A stretch of 64,000 bases of DNA, from NCBI RefSeq assembly GCF_013388255.1, contig NZ_CP058215.1:372001-436000 (forward strand), given 5' to 3'. The position numbers and the translations under genes are program-made. The notes beneath the pieces are model-generated. The model ran no database searches and was not told where the DNA came from. It saw only the letters and a list, made by a program, of their open reading frames with translations. This document shows, piece after piece, positions 1 to 9,539 of the stretch; position 1 is the stretch's first letter, and each line of letters begins with the position of its first letter. The DNA comes from Methanolobus zinderi (GTDB lineage: Archaea; Halobacteriota; Methanosarcinia; Methanosarcinales; Methanosarcinaceae).

Positions 1-109
1 AATACGAACTTATATCTGAGGAGTAAATCTCATTTGAACGTATTTAAGATCAGTTTGAATTGATCTGATTTGAAAATCACTGAATAATCGTTTACCGGAG
101 TTCGTATCC

Positions 110-1024
110 ATGGTAAAAGTAGATAAATTCATTCCAAAAGCTATAGAGAAGATAAGCCAGCAGGTCGAGGGCAAAGCTATCATAGCACTCTCGGGAGGTG
201 TTGACAGTTCAGTCTGCGCGATCCTGGCACACCGTGCAATAGGAGACAGGCTCACACCGATCTATATAGACACAGGCCTGATGAGAAAGGGAGAGACCGA
301 ACGGATAAAAGAGATCTTCTGTGACATGAACCTTCAGGTCATTGATGCAAAGGACCGCTTCCTCGGAGCCCTTGCAGGAATCGAGGATCCAGAGGAGAAA
401 CGCAAGGCAGTGGGTGAGACCTTCATACGTGTCTTTGAAGAGGAAGCAAAGTTACTGGAAGCAGACTGCCTTATACAGGGAACCATCTATCCCGACAGGA
501 TAGAGTCCGAAGGCGGCATAAAGTCACATCACAATGTGGGTGGTCTTCCTTCTGTGATCGATTTTAAGGCTATTGTGGAGCCGATAGAGGATCTCTACAA
601 GGATGAGGTAAGGGAAGTGGCACGTGCCCTTGATCTTCCCCATGAGATCTCAGAGAGGATGCCTTTCCCGGGCCCGGGTCTGTCTGTCAGGATAGTCGGG
701 CAGGTCACAGAAGAACTTGTTGAGATAGTAAGAGAGGCCAATGCCATCGTTGAGGAAGAACTTGTTGAGCGCTTCCACCCCTGGCAGACATTTGCCGCTA
801 TTGTGGGCAAAGGCACCGGTGTTAAGGGTGATGTAAGGGTCCACGGATGGATAGTTGCGGTAAGGGCTGTCGGTTCAAGAGATGGTATGACCGCAGAGGC
901 CATGGAATTGCCATGGGAAGTACTCAGCAGGATCGAATCACGTATCTCAGCCGCGCTTCCGACAGTTGCACGTGTGGTCTATGATCTTACTCCAAAACCC
1001 CCGGCGACAATAGAGTTCGAATAA
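110..1024 (+). CDS. guaA: GMP synthase, ATP-pyrophosphatase subunit (GuaAB)
   Basis: Synthetase subunit of the archaeal two-part GMP synthase. It adenylates XMP and aminates it with ammonia supplied by a separate glutamine amidotransferase subunit, which is not in this window. The 304-residue protein opens with the PP-loop SGGVDSS at residues 28-34 and ends with the PPATIEFE tail typical of GuaA dimerisation domains. Length fits the archaeal stand-alone subunit rather than the fused bacterial enzyme. Its stop codon directly abuts the ATG of the next gene, so the two are probably co-transcribed. The first 109 bases of the window hold only AT-rich upstream sequence. Confidence 0.95.
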   Translation: MVKVDKFIPKAIEKISQQVEGKAIIALSGGVDSSVCAILAHRAIGDRLTPIYIDTGLMRKGETERIKEIFCDMNLQVIDAKDRFLGALAGIEDPEEKRKAVGETFIRVFEEEAKLLEADCLIQGTIYPDRIESEGGIKSHHNVGGLPSVIDFKAIVEPIEDLYKDEVREVARALDLPHEISERMPFPGPGLSVRIVGQVTEELVEIVREANAIVEEELVERFHPWQTFAAIVGKGTGVKGDVRVHGWIVAVRAVGSRDGMTAEAMELPWEVLSRIESRISAALPTVARVVYDLTPKPPATIEFE

Positions 1025-2065
1025 ATGTCACTCAATAAAGCAGTTCTTGAAATTAGGAACAGACAGAGGGTAAAACCCTCTGCTCCTGATAAGCCCTGTG
1101 CGGCATGGACAGGAGTAGACCTGGTAGATGGTCAAAAGATCGATACACTTACCATCATCTTCCGGACATCGGGATGCTGGTGGGGTAAGGCAGGAGGCTG
1201 TACCATGTGCGGCTATGTCTATGACAGCGCGCAGACTCCGCCCTCGGATACTGACCTCATAAAACAGCTCGAGAATGCCATGGAAAAAGCATCCGGTTTT
1301 GAGAACTTCATGGTCAAGATATTCACCTCGGGCAGCTTCCTTGACATACGGGAAATTCCGCTTCTTGTAAGGCACAGTATTCTATCAGCTCTGGAAAAGG
1401 ATGATAGGGTTAGCAAGGTACTGGCGGAAACCCGTCCGGAATTTGTCAGCGAGGAGGCAGTGAAGGATTGCCGTAAATATCTCGGTGGAAAAGCCTTTGA
1501 GGTGGCCATGGGTCTTGAAACAAGCTCGGACCTGATCCGCAGGGAATCTATCAATAAGGGTTTCAAATTCGATGATTTCGAAAGAGCTGCGGTGATTGCC
1601 AGGGAGAACGGTGCCACTGTTAAGACTTACCTGATGCTCAAACCTCTTTTCCTGTCCGAGAAACAGGCACTAGAGGATATTGTTAAGTCCGTAAGGGATG
1701 CAGCTCCTTTCAGTGACACTTTTTCGATAAACCTGTGTAACATCCAGAATGGTACCTATGTTGAGAGGCTCTGGCAGAAGGGACAGTACCGTCCTCCATG
1801 GCTGTGGAGTATAATCGAGATACTCAAAAGGACCAAGTCTGAGTTTCCTGATATGGTTATAAGCTCCGACCCTGTGGGTGCGGGCTCGAAAAGGGGTCCC
1901 CATAATTGTAAGCAGTGTAGCAGGGATGTAGCGGATCTGATCAGGCAGTTCTCGCTCTCACAGGATATTTCCCTTCTGGAAGTCCCTGACTGTGAGTGTA
2001 AAGATCTCTGGGAATGTGTGTTGCAACTGGATGATCACACCTTCGGAACACCCATTAACGATTGA
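1025..2065 (+). CDS. Archaeosine biosynthesis radical SAM protein RaSEA
   Basis: Radical SAM enzyme of archaeosine formation. In the known pathway ArcS attaches lysine to preQ0 in tRNA and RaSEA cleaves the adduct to leave the formamidine of archaeosine. The 346-residue protein carries the characteristic cluster motif GCWW followed by GGCTMCGY near residues 50-65, a C-x7-C-x2-C spacing. Further cysteines near the C-terminus (NCKQC, then a CEC cluster) could hold structural metal. The ATG immediately follows the guaA stop codon, so translation is probably coupled. ArcS is not in the window. The family assignment is firm; substrate is by homology. Confidence 0.87.
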   Translation: MSLNKAVLEIRNRQRVKPSAPDKPCAAWTGVDLVDGQKIDTLTIIFRTSGCWWGKAGGCTMCGYVYDSAQTPPSDTDLIKQLENAMEKASGFENFMVKIFTSGSFLDIREIPLLVRHSILSALEKDDRVSKVLAETRPEFVSEEAVKDCRKYLGGKAFEVAMGLETSSDLIRRESINKGFKFDDFERAAVIARENGATVKTYLMLKPLFLSEKQALEDIVKSVRDAAPFSDTFSINLCNIQNGTYVERLWQKGQYRPPWLWSIIEILKRTKSEFPDMVISSDPVGAGSKRGPHNCKQCSRDVADLIRQFSLSQDISLLEVPDCECKDLWECVLQLDDHTFGTPIND

Positions 2066-2076
2066 TATTAAAATAG

Positions 2077-2087
2077 TTTTTTTTTTT
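2077..2087 (+). terminator. Oligo-T terminator after RaSEA gene
   Basis: A run of eleven T residues starts 11 bases after the RaSEA stop codon. Such oligo-T tracts are sufficient as archaeal terminators. A short hairpin (2088-2108) follows it and overlaps the stop codon of the convergent argB gene. Confidence 0.6.
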
Positions 2088-2106
2088 GAAAGGGAGTATA
2101 TCCCTT

Positions 2107-2991
2107 TCAGTCACTGTATACCATTGTTCCGATCCCGGAATCTGTGAACAGTTCGAGTAAAATAGAGTGGGATATACTTCCATCGATAATATGGATCTTT
2201 TCAACACCACTTTTAACAGCAGTTCCGGCACCTCTGAGTTTTGGGATCATGCCTCCGGTGATGACTCCTTCTTCGATCAGATGCTCGATCTCGTCTATGG
2301 TAACCCTTGAAATACGGGATGACTTATCATTGATGTCCTTCAGCAGGCCGGGTACATCGGTCATAAGGACCAGTTTTTCGGCATTTAAGGCAGCGGCAAT
2401 GTCCCCTGCAACGGTGTCAGCATTAAGGTTCAGGGCCTTCCCGCTCAGGTCTGTCGCGATCGGTGATATCACCGGGACGTATCCTTCTTTTATGACGATG
2501 TTTAGAAGGTCCGGGTTTATGATCTCTGTATCTCCCACCCATCCCAGGTCCACTTCGTGCTCGATACTTTCGATGATAACTTTCTGGGATGGCTTCTTTT
2601 TTGCTATGATCATCCTTCCGTCCTTTCCGGAAAGTCCTATGCCCTTGCCTCCGTGTTTGCCTATGAGGGAGACTATTTCGGTATTGATATTACCTACAAG
2701 CACCATCCTTGCGATCTCCAGGGTCTCATCGTCGGTTATACGTAATCCGCCAACGAACTCCGGCTTCTTTCCCATGCGCTCCATCTTCTGGGTGATCTCG
2801 GGTCCTCCGCCGTGAACGATTATCGGGTGGATGCCTACGAATCTGAGCAGTACGATATCCTGTACTATGTCGCTCATTACTTCGGGGTCGACCATTGCAT
2901 GTCCGCCGACCTTTATCACCATTACAGAATTATGGAAATCCCTGATATACGGAAGTGCTTCTATCAGCACATTCTCTCTTTTGAGTGTCAT
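2107..2991 (-). CDS. argB: Acetylglutamate kinase
   Basis: Phosphorylates N-acetylglutamate in arginine biosynthesis. The 294-residue protein has the amino acid kinase fold signatures: VIKVGGHAM near residue 25 for phosphate binding, the HGGGPEI loop near residue 60 for acetylglutamate, and the VLMTDVPGLL nucleotide-site motif near residue 210. Length is normal for ArgB. The ATG at 2991 is preceded by an AGGT ribosome site. No other arg genes adjoin it, although an acetyltransferase of the N-acetylglutamate synthase type lies 5 kb away at 7968-8420. Confidence 0.95.
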   Translation of the reverse strand: MTLKRENVLIEALPYIRDFHNSVMVIKVGGHAMVDPEVMSDIVQDIVLLRFVGIHPIIVHGGGPEITQKMERMGKKPEFVGGLRITDDETLEIARMVLVGNINTEIVSLIGKHGGKGIGLSGKDGRMIIAKKKPSQKVIIESIEHEVDLGWVGDTEIINPDLLNIVIKEGYVPVISPIATDLSGKALNLNADTVAGDIAAALNAEKLVLMTDVPGLLKDINDKSSRISRVTIDEIEHLIEEGVITGGMIPKLRGAGTAVKSGVEKIHIIDGSISHSILLELFTDSGIGTMVYSD

Positions 2992-3111
2992 GTTACTACC
3001 TGTGTTATTGCCGGGAAACGGAAGGGAGATGTATCTGTCCCAGTACCTGTGAATGGTATGAATTTACCTTTAACGATTTAAAACTTCTTTGGCGCTATAA
3101 AATACCAAATT

Positions 3112-3138
3112 AAAAAAAGAAACCCATCTGCATGGGTT
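3112..3138 (-). terminator. Hairpin terminator of the MC1 gene
   Basis: AACCCAT (3121-3127) pairs with ATGGGTT (3132-3138) around a four-base loop. On the minus strand this stem is followed by an uninterrupted T7 tract, immediately beyond the stop codon of the chromatin protein gene. Confidence 0.7.
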
Positions 3139-3146
3139 ATGAATGA

Positions 3147-3437
3147 TCAGAGCTTTTCGAGCTTCTCAATTCCTACCTTCTTTACGAATGGCTTGTTGAT
3201 CTTGTCGGGCATCCAGTCAGGTTTGTTCTTTGGTGCGTTGACCATCTCTCTCCATCCCTTGAATATGTGGATCTTCTTGGTTCCACGTTCACGGAGTCTG
3301 ATATCTTCTGGCTTGGATTTTGTACCTTTGCCTCTGTTAGCTACCTTAAGTGCGGCCTGTCGTGGCTGCTTTCCGGTGAACACCCCGTGTTCATTTCCTT
3401 TTTTATCTCTTAACACAAAATTTCTTGTTTCAGACAT
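3147..3437 (-). CDS. Archaeal chromatin protein MC1
   Basis: Small basic DNA-bending protein that compacts the chromosome of Methanosarcinales and some haloarchaea. The 96 residues match the family along the full length: the N-terminal TRNFVLRDKKGNEHGVF strand region, the GKQPRQAALKVANRG helix, the RERGTKKIHIF strand and the C-terminal WMPDKINKPFVKK segment. It is monocistronic, with a TATA-like ATATATATAC element about 60 bases upstream of the ATG and a clear terminator. The call is one of the stronger taxonomic markers in the window. Confidence 0.95.
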   Translation of the reverse strand: MSETRNFVLRDKKGNEHGVFTGKQPRQAALKVANRGKGTKSKPEDIRLRERGTKKIHIFKGWREMVNAPKNKPDWMPDKINKPFVKKVGIEKLEKL

Positions 3438-3857
3438 CTTGTCACCTCGTAATCATCATGCGATTACCACTGCTTATCGTATTTGGTATGTAAAGTATAT
3501 ATATTTTTCTTTTAATGTAGTCTTTTGTACCTGATTTATCACAATAGTGAATTTCATATAGCGAAAAATCCCCGGATGGAGCTAATTTCAGTATTTTTTG
3601 TAATAGTTCGTTTTACACTTGAGCGCTATTAGGCAACAAGACAAATTAACTTGATTTATTCTGCTTATGTATTATGGTATCAGGAGAGCTTACTTACTAT
3701 TACAAGTAAATATTTTACTATGTAACTATCCATATTTGAGATCATTCCGGCATTTCTTTTTTAACACAACATTTACATGTAATGAGTCCATTTCAAGTGC
3801 TTATTAGTAATTTACTGAAGAGCTTTACACTCTTATTTTTCATTTTGAGGTAATATC
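3438..3857. other. Intergenic region with divergent promoters
   Basis: This 420-base AT-rich gap separates the divergent MC1 and mptA genes. The MC1 side carries a TATA-like tract near 3494-3508 on the minus strand. The mptA side has several weak AT-rich candidates and a GAGGT ribosome site just before the ATG at 3858. No convincing ORF, RNA hairpin or repeat was seen. Confidence 0.5.
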
Positions 3858-4811
3858 ATGGAAGTTCCAGTCGTTAAACTACCGGATATACAGGCTAATA
3901 AGCCTCAAATCCCAATCAATCTTACCCGTGTAGGGGTTACCAACGTAAAGAAACTCGTTGAGGTCAAGAGAAAAGAAAAACGTCCTGTTGTTCTTATAGC
4001 TACGTTTGATATTTTCGTGGACCTTCCTTCTCACCTGAAGGGAGCAAACCTTTCCCGCAACTTCGAAGCGGTTGATGAGGTTCTTGAAAAAGCTGTCAAG
4101 CTGCCTGTCTATGAGATCGAGCAGCTCTGCAGTGATGTGGCCCAGAGTCTTCTGACGCGTCATGAATACGCAACACGTGCAGAAGTTATACTGAAAAGCG
4201 AATATGTGATAAAAAGAGAATCACCATCCACAAAGATGGAATGTCAGGAAGTTGTTGACATCTTTGCAGAAGCGATCGCACTGCGCGATGATGTGGAGAA
4301 AATGGCAGTCAAGAAACTTATCGGTGCCGAAGTCGTAGGAATGACCGCATGTCCCTGCGCCCAGGAGATCATGAGGGATAACGCCAGACAGGAGCTGGAA
4401 GCCCTGGGGATCGATAACACAAAGATCGCCAAGTTCCTTCACAGGGTGCCCATGGCGACCCATAACCAGCGTGGTAGGGGTATAATATCCATTGAAGTGG
4501 AAGGTAATAACTTTGTCTCCCTCGAAAAGATCATCGAGATCATTGAGAATTCAATGAGTTCCAGCGTATATGAGCTGCTTAAGCGCTCCGACGAGGCCAT
4601 GGTTGTCCAGACAGCACACAACAACCCCAAATTTGTTGAGGACTGTGTGCGCACAATGGCAAAGAATGTCGTAAGGGAATTCGCCAAACTACCGGATGAA
4701 GCGATTGTAACCATAAAGCAGATCAACGAGGAAAGTATCCACAGGCACAATGCATTTGCCGAAAGGGTTGCAACCCTTGGTGAGCTGCGCAGTGAGATCT
4801 CGCAGGAATAA
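3858..4811 (+). CDS. mptA: GTP cyclohydrolase MptA (type IB, methanopterin pathway)
   Basis: First committed enzyme of tetrahydromethanopterin synthesis. It converts GTP to 7,8-dihydroneopterin 2',3'-cyclic phosphate with a ferrous ion. The 317-residue protein begins with the MptA/FolE2 signature ([19 protein letters not shown]) and has the metal-site [10 protein letters not shown] motif near residue 160, followed by HNQRGRG near residue 205. Length fits archaeal MptA. The ATG at 3858 is preceded by GAGGT with good spacing. The following DUF2098 gene is in the same direction 64 bases away and may share the transcript. Confidence 0.93.
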   Translation: MEVPVVKLPDIQANKPQIPINLTRVGVTNVKKLVEVKRKEKRPVVLIATFDIFVDLPSHLKGANLSRNFEAVDEVLEKAVKLPVYEIEQLCSDVAQSLLTRHEYATRAEVILKSEYVIKRESPSTKMECQEVVDIFAEAIALRDDVEKMAVKKLIGAEVVGMTACPCAQEIMRDNARQELEALGIDNTKIAKFLHRVPMATHNQRGRGIISIEVEGNNFVSLEKIIEIIENSMSSSVYELLKRSDEAMVVQTAHNNPKFVEDCVRTMAKNVVREFAKLPDEAIVTIKQINEESIHRHNAFAERVATLGELRSEISQE

Positions 4812-4875
4812 TCAACAGACAGGTATTAATCCTGTTTGTTCCATATTTATATTTATTTTCAGATGAGGGATTTAT

Positions 4876-5193
4876 TTGGCGGAAGAAACAGAAAACCTGA
4901 CTGCTTCAGACATAAACGGGGACCCCATAGAAGCCGGGACAGTTGTAAGGTACATTAATACCGGTACTGTTGGAAGGGTTGTTGATATAAGATCGGATGA
5001 AGAAGGCATCTGGGCTTTTCTTGACAGTACCCAGCTCTACTATAAAGTGGAAACCCTTGTCATAACAGATGAGAGCGAACTTAAGGAAAAGACCGAAACA
5101 ACCAGGACCGCCGCCGAAGCAGAAGAATACATGCGTGAATATGGCGTGGGTCCGGAATCTGTAGACATAGGGCAGTTCACAGGTGGCGGCTGA
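4876..5193 (+). CDS. DUF2098 family protein
   Basis: Small protein of a methanogen-restricted family of unknown function. Of 105 residues, the first 65 form the recognisable DUF2098 core (DPIEAGTVVRYINTGTVGRV, then FLDSTQLYYKVETL), which looks like a small beta-barrel. The C-terminus is acidic and glycine-ending. The start is TTG at 4876, chosen because GAGGG at 4865-4870 stands at normal ribosome-site distance and no ATG precedes the conserved core. It follows mptA on the same strand, but no functional link is known to me. Confidence 0.8.
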   Translation: MAEETENLTASDINGDPIEAGTVVRYINTGTVGRVVDIRSDEEGIWAFLDSTQLYYKVETLVITDESELKEKTETTRTAAEAEEYMREYGVGPESVDIGQFTGGG

Positions 5194-5232
5194 TCCGGCC
5201 ACCCGCTGACTTTATTTTTTTGATAGAACTGC

Positions 5233-6183
5233 TCAAATAAATCCTTCTTTTTCAAGAAGTGTCAGAGAACGAATCCATTCTCCTTTAGGTTCTCTTGATG
5301 TGCCCACAACAAGTCTTTTGAGATCGCCGACCTGCTCCACCGTGCCGCTGGCCTCGATGGTCTCACCTGCGAGAGCCTGACCTGCGTATGTGTGAGTGTA
5401 GGAGAGCACATGATCTATCTCATCATGTTCTATTTTGTATACTGAAGGACTGTCAAAGGCAAGGTCAGCATCTGTCACCTTCGCTTCGATTTTCATTTTT
5501 CCGATATCTTCTCCCCTGCGGATCGGCTCTTTTATCTGTTCCCAGTCCCGCACAAAAAGAAGGTCGAAATATGTCCCTTCAACCATCCCACGGTTTCCTT
5601 TCCTTTTTTCATGGAGGACGAATTCATCAAAACTGATCTCAGGTATACGTTTGCGGTATATCTTCTTCCACATCTCTTCATCGATATCCTCGATGGGTCC
5701 GCCTTCCTGCTTTGCATCCTTTATGGCATCACGTGCAACGAACCAGTTTGCTCCGTAGACAACAAAATCAACATCAGAGCCTTCGTTCTGCAGGCCGGGT
5801 AAGAATGAACCTGTTACGCCCATCTTATCCTCCGGTACGCCTGCTTTTTTAAGTGTACTGACGATCGCCTGAACACGACTATCCGATTTGCTTAAGTCTT
5901 CGATAACATCGTTTGGTCTCAGGATTTTTTTGATCTTGTCTTCCGGGACCACGTGCACATCCTCCACCCACTCGGGCCTGTTCTCACGCATGAAATCAAA
6001 GGAAACATCAAAATCATACTTCTTGTATCGGGTCCCGTTGAGCTCTCTTTCCCCGCTCTCATCGGGTACATACCTCAAGGTCGACCTTATGCCATGAGGA
6101 TGGCAATAATCAGAAACTGCAAATATCCAGTCATCTTCTGTTATAAGGAAATCCCTTATCCTTGTTTTTATCATTGGTATCAT
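5233..6183 (-). CDS. Archaeal nucleotidyltransferase-domain protein (COG1665-like)
   Basis: Predicted polymerase-beta-type nucleotidyltransferase of 316 residues found in euryarchaea, substrate unknown. The catalytic signature is visible as GSFLPGL near residue 128 followed by SDVDFVVYG, giving the GS...DxD arrangement of the fold. The preceding 110 residues form a conserved family-specific N-terminal part and the C-terminal 90 residues contain DHVLSYTHTYAGQA, which resembles a small beta domain. It is transcribed convergently with DUF2098. The reaction cannot be stated from sequence. Confidence 0.75.
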   Translation of the reverse strand: MIPMIKTRIRDFLITEDDWIFAVSDYCHPHGIRSTLRYVPDESGERELNGTRYKKYDFDVSFDFMRENRPEWVEDVHVVPEDKIKKILRPNDVIEDLSKSDSRVQAIVSTLKKAGVPEDKMGVTGSFLPGLQNEGSDVDFVVYGANWFVARDAIKDAKQEGGPIEDIDEEMWKKIYRKRIPEISFDEFVLHEKRKGNRGMVEGTYFDLLFVRDWEQIKEPIRRGEDIGKMKIEAKVTDADLAFDSPSVYKIEHDEIDHVLSYTHTYAGQALAGETIEASGTVEQVGDLKRLVVGTSREPKGEWIRSLTLLEKEGFI

Positions 6184-6333
6184 CCATTGCTTATTTTCAG
6201 ATCTTGGTTACAGTAGATTGTACTTATGCATAAAAACGGTTTGCAATGATTCATGTATTTTCAAATGAATTAAATAGATCTGATTATATCCATTAGTTGT
6301 GTATTTGTTCTGAAATACTGATAGGTGAATCTG

Positions 6334-7524
6334 TTGAAAGCCCTTGATGAATGGATAATAGACCTTCGGCGACAATTCCATCGTGATCCGGAACTGAGTT
6401 TCAATGAGTACCGGACACAGGAAAGAATAATATCCGTGCTTGAAGAGCTCGGCATAAAATGTAAAAGAATCGCTGATACCGGGGTTATTGCCGATTTATA
6501 CGGTAAAGGTCCGGGTCCATGCATAGCTGTTCGTTCCGACACGGACGCGCTTGCCGCAGTTGAGAAGCAGACGGAGTTCAATAAAGATTATATCTCAGAG
6601 AATCCCGGCGTCATGCATGCCTGCGGGCATGACGGTCATATGGCTATCGTGCTGGGGCTGGCAAGACTTTTGCAGGAGCAAAGGAACTCTTTCAATGGTT
6701 CTGTGAGACTGATATTCCAGCCTGCTGAGGAAGTACCTCCCGGCGGAGCGGCCCGGATAATCGGGGAAGGTGGTCTGGAAGGTGTTGATGCTGTCATTGG
6801 TCTCCATATCTTCGGGAATGTTGATGTCGGCGTTATCAACCTGCGCCCGGGTCCCTTCATGGCAAGCTCCAACCGGTTCACAGTAAAGATATTCGGAAAA
6901 GGGGGACATCATTCAATTCCCGAATACTGCGTTGATCCAATAGCAATAGCTGCTGAGTTCATATCATCCCTGAAGTCAGGCATCAGCGAAAAAATAGGTC
7001 CGTCGGATTACGTACTCGGTTTCGGTACTGTAAACAGTGGTGAACAATTCAACAGGACCCCTGATGAAGTGGAGATCGTAGGCAGTTTCAGGACATTCTC
7101 TGATGAGGATACCGGGATTATAGAAACCTCTATGTCCTCGCTTCTTGATTCACTCATGGAGGCGTATTCGTATAATTCCCATGCCGGAACCCCTTCCTAT
7201 GAACTTGATGTTCAGTACGGGTATCCAGTGCTTTATAACGATCCGGCATTCACAGAGAAAGCCACTGGATTGCTGCAAAGCATCTTCCTGAAGGTCAACC
7301 CGGAAGCCAACGCAATATTCGGTGCCGAGGACTTTGCCTGTTATCTGCAGGAAGTCCCGGGGATGTATGCTATTGTCGGAACAAGGAATGTAGAAAAAGG
7401 AATTCTTGAAGGGAACCATTCATCAAGTTTTGATATAGATGAGGACATACTGATGATCGGTGTGCGGTTACTTCACACGCTTGCCCTTGATTTCCTGAAA
7501 GATCCCGGAGCATATCTCAAATGA
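6334..7524 (+). CDS. M20 family metallo-amidohydrolase
   Basis: Zinc-dependent amidohydrolase of the M20D (IAA-amino acid hydrolase / hippuricase / acyl-aminoacid deacylase) group. Visible motifs are RRQFHRDPELSFNE at the N-terminus, MHACGHDGHM near residue 100, PAEEVPPGGA near 135 and the metal-site GAEDFACYL near 330. I prefer the TTG at 6334 because AGGTGA at 6323-6328 is a strong ribosome site at the right distance; an in-frame GTG at 6325 would overlap that site. The natural substrate is unknown. The next gene overlaps it by four bases (ATGA), so the two are translationally coupled. Confidence 0.88.
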   Translation: MKALDEWIIDLRRQFHRDPELSFNEYRTQERIISVLEELGIKCKRIADTGVIADLYGKGPGPCIAVRSDTDALAAVEKQTEFNKDYISENPGVMHACGHDGHMAIVLGLARLLQEQRNSFNGSVRLIFQPAEEVPPGGAARIIGEGGLEGVDAVIGLHIFGNVDVGVINLRPGPFMASSNRFTVKIFGKGGHHSIPEYCVDPIAIAAEFISSLKSGISEKIGPSDYVLGFGTVNSGEQFNRTPDEVEIVGSFRTFSDEDTGIIETSMSSLLDSLMEAYSYNSHAGTPSYELDVQYGYPVLYNDPAFTEKATGLLQSIFLKVNPEANAIFGAEDFACYLQEVPGMYAIVGTRNVEKGILEGNHSSSFDIDEDILMIGVRLLHTLALDFLKDPGAYLK

Positions 7525-7958
7525 ATATCATACCATTCTCTCCGGAATATTCCGAAAAAGCAAAGTCTTTTGTTATCGGTGTGCTCTCCGATGAAGGTTT
7601 TGTCTGTGATTCTCTGAAGGATTCTGACCTTGATGATATAGAAGGCAACTATATTGAAAATGGAGGTGCTTTCTTCCTGGCTATAGATGACGGAGAGATA
7701 GCAGGTAGTTCTGCGGTAAGGAACCTTGGCTCAGGTATCTGTGAGATCAAAAGGCTTTATGTAAAAAAAGAATTCAGGGGCAGAGGTCTGGGACTTGCCC
7801 TGTTCAGAAAGGCACTTGAATTCGCAGAGATGAATTATTCGCTTGTAAGGCTTAAGACCGACCCGTCTCTTAAAAAGGCCATATCACTCTATCTGGGACA
7901 TGGTTTTATCAGGGTAAAAGAAGAGGACAGGGCTGTTTATTTTGAGAAGCCCCTGTGA
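7521..7958 (+). CDS. GNAT family N-acetyltransferase
   Basis: A 145-residue acetyl-CoA dependent acetyltransferase. The acetyl-CoA loop is seen as KKEFRGRGLGLALFRKALE near residues 88-106, matching R-G-x-G-L/I-G. The C-terminal LYLGHGFIRV strand-turn is also typical. Its ATG overlaps the amidohydrolase stop codon, which suggests paired acylation and deacylation of one substrate, but that is inference. The substrate is not identifiable. Confidence 0.85.
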   Translation: MNIIPFSPEYSEKAKSFVIGVLSDEGFVCDSLKDSDLDDIEGNYIENGGAFFLAIDDGEIAGSSAVRNLGSGICEIKRLYVKKEFRGRGLGLALFRKALEFAEMNYSLVRLKTDPSLKKAISLYLGHGFIRVKEEDRAVYFEKPL

Positions 7959-7967
7959 CATTCAGGT

Positions 7968-8420
7968 TTATATCTCTTTCAGCATTGCAACTTCATCACA
8001 ATTGGGGAATTTGGGACACTTTATACACCCGCTCCATACCTTATGTGGAAGTAGCTGCTTGTCGATTATCTTAAACCCCTGCTTCTCAAAGAAGGGAACT
8101 GCATAGGTCAGCGTAAATACATTTTTTATTCCAAGGTCCTTTGCCTCATCAAGGCAGGATCTTACAAGTTCGGTGCCGATACCCTGTTCTCGATATTCTT
8201 TCTTTACGGCAAAGGACATCACCTCTGCCATGTCCTCCCAGCTTACCTGAAGGGCACAGCAGCCTATGATCTCGTTATCTATCTCACAGACGTAGAAACT
8301 GCGGGTGAACTCATAGAGTTCACTTAAAGAACGCTGGAGCATCAGTTCCTGTTTTGCATAGTTATCTATGATGCTCTTTATACCTGGTATATCGTTAACA
8401 ATAGCCTTTCTTATTATCAA
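7968..8420 (-). CDS. N-acetyltransferase, probable short N-acetylglutamate synthase
   Basis: GNAT-fold enzyme of 150 residues related to the short stand-alone N-acetylglutamate synthases that initiate arginine synthesis. The CoA loop is VKKEYREQGIGTELV near residues 70-85. The C-terminus has CIKCPKFPNCDEVAM, a cysteine cluster seen in this archaeal group. The start is TTG at 8420 with a CCGGAGA ribosome site about eight bases upstream; no in-frame ATG serves the conserved N-terminus. Its role beside argB in arginine synthesis is plausible but unproven. It converges with the preceding acetyltransferase gene. Confidence 0.72.
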   Translation of the reverse strand: MIIRKAIVNDIPGIKSIIDNYAKQELMLQRSLSELYEFTRSFYVCEIDNEIIGCCALQVSWEDMAEVMSFAVKKEYREQGIGTELVRSCLDEAKDLGIKNVFTLTYAVPFFEKQGFKIIDKQLLPHKVWSGCIKCPKFPNCDEVAMLKEI

Positions 8421-8455
8421 TCATAGATCTCCGGAAATCATTAAAGGAAAAATAG

Positions 8456-8530
8456 CGAGCGTGAAGGGATTTGAACCCCCGGCTTGCAGCTTAGGAGGCT
8501 GCCGCCATATCCTGACTAGGCCACACGCTC
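8456..8530 (-). tRNA. tRNA-Arg (anticodon CCU)
   Basis: A full cloverleaf reads on the minus strand. The acceptor stem GAGCGTG pairs with CACGCTC. The anticodon arm GCAGC-CTCCTAA-GCTGC presents CCU. The T-arm loop is TTCAAAT closed by five pairs, two of them G-U. The discriminator base is G and CCA is not encoded. The gene sits upstream of the acetyltransferase on the same strand. No intron is visible. Confidence 0.93.
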
Positions 8531-8629
8531 ATATCGCGGTACACTGTAATAGCATTCAGTTTCTTAAACTTATTGGTGGAATCTTATGTTCAGGATACTA
8601 TAATATAGAATATAGATTTTTCTTCACGA

Positions 8630-9538
8630 TTATTCCATTTCCTCTGATAGTAATATACGTTCTATCTTTTCAATGAAGTCTTTATTGATAGTGACATTTC
8701 GGTCTATCCCCAGCATCTCCGCGGGAAAACCCATTGCCAGTCCCAGAAGTTGCGTGTAGTGCAATACCGGTATATTATAGTCTGTTCCGGTCTTCTGTCT
8801 GATCTCCTCCTGGCCCGCATCAAGTTGCATATGGCAGAAAGGACAGGCATTGACTATACAGTCGATATTCGCCTCCTTTATTCGGGAGAGTTTGTGGTCT
8901 GCCATCTTCAGGGAATCGTCCTTTAATGCCGAACGCACTCCTCCACCGGCTCCGCAGCATTCCATCTTATCCGGGTAATCCACACTTGTTGCACCCAGAC
9001 ACTCGATCAGCTCGTCGAAGAACTCAGGACGCTCAAAGGCTCCAAGCCCCCTGCTCCTTGATGGTTTGAGCAGGTGACATCCGTAATGCACGGCAACCCG
9101 GAGGTCAAGTGTTTTATCCAGATGTGATCTTATATTATCTATACCTACGTCTTTGTAGAGGTACTCTATTATATGTCTGACCTCGACATTTCCTTTGAAT
9201 TCCTTTCCGAGCTTTGCCAGATGCTCATTGGTCTTCTCCCTTAACTGCGGCTCGCTCTTTAATATTTGGTTTGCATCGGCCAGTGAAGCAAAGCATCCGT
9301 TGCATATGGTCAGTATGTCTCTCTGCAGGGTTTCGGAAAGTACTATATTGCGGGCTGCAACAGCAAGCCAGGTTGGTTCGTCAAAAGATCTGAACACTCC
9401 CGGGGCAGGGCAGCAGGAAGCACCTTCAAGGTCGACAAAATCGATATCCAGTTTTGCAAGACATAACCTGGTTGCCATCTCTATACCGGGATATCTGTTT
9501 GGTATCAGGCAGCCAAGAAAGATTGTAAGTCCTTTCAT
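8630..9538 (-). CDS. hdrB: CoB-CoM heterodisulfide reductase subunit B
   Basis: Catalytic subunit that reduces the CoM-S-S-CoB heterodisulfide on two non-cubane [4Fe-4S] clusters. Both CCG domains are complete. Cys10-x31-Cys42Cys43-x35-Cys79-xx-Cys82 is the first, and Cys154-x39-Cys194Cys195-x36-Cys232-xx-Cys235 is the second, matching the family pattern exactly. The 302 residues are normal length. It starts one base after the hdrC stop codon, so hdrC-hdrB form an operon. In Methanosarcinaceae this cytoplasmic pair works with HdrA and is distinct from membrane HdrDE; no hdrA is in the window. Confidence 0.94.
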   Translation of the reverse strand: MKGLTIFLGCLIPNRYPGIEMATRLCLAKLDIDFVDLEGASCCPAPGVFRSFDEPTWLAVAARNIVLSETLQRDILTICNGCFASLADANQILKSEPQLREKTNEHLAKLGKEFKGNVEVRHIIEYLYKDVGIDNIRSHLDKTLDLRVAVHYGCHLLKPSRSRGLGAFERPEFFDELIECLGATSVDYPDKMECCGAGGGVRSALKDDSLKMADHKLSRIKEANIDCIVNACPFCHMQLDAGQEEIRQKTGTDYNIPVLHYTQLLGLAMGFPAEMLGIDRNVTINKDFIEKIERILLSEEME

Positions 9539-9539
9539 T

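Noticed and set aside
2088-2108. Hairpin GAAAGGGA / TCCCTTTC at the 3' end of argB as an argB terminator
   Set aside because: On the minus strand it is followed by an A-run, not T-run, and it overlaps the stop codon. The T11 tract serves the opposite gene.
2144-2815. Long plus-strand ORF inside argB
   Set aside because: It lies wholly antisense to a well-conserved kinase gene, has no family likeness and no ribosome site; similar antisense frames lie under the nif genes.
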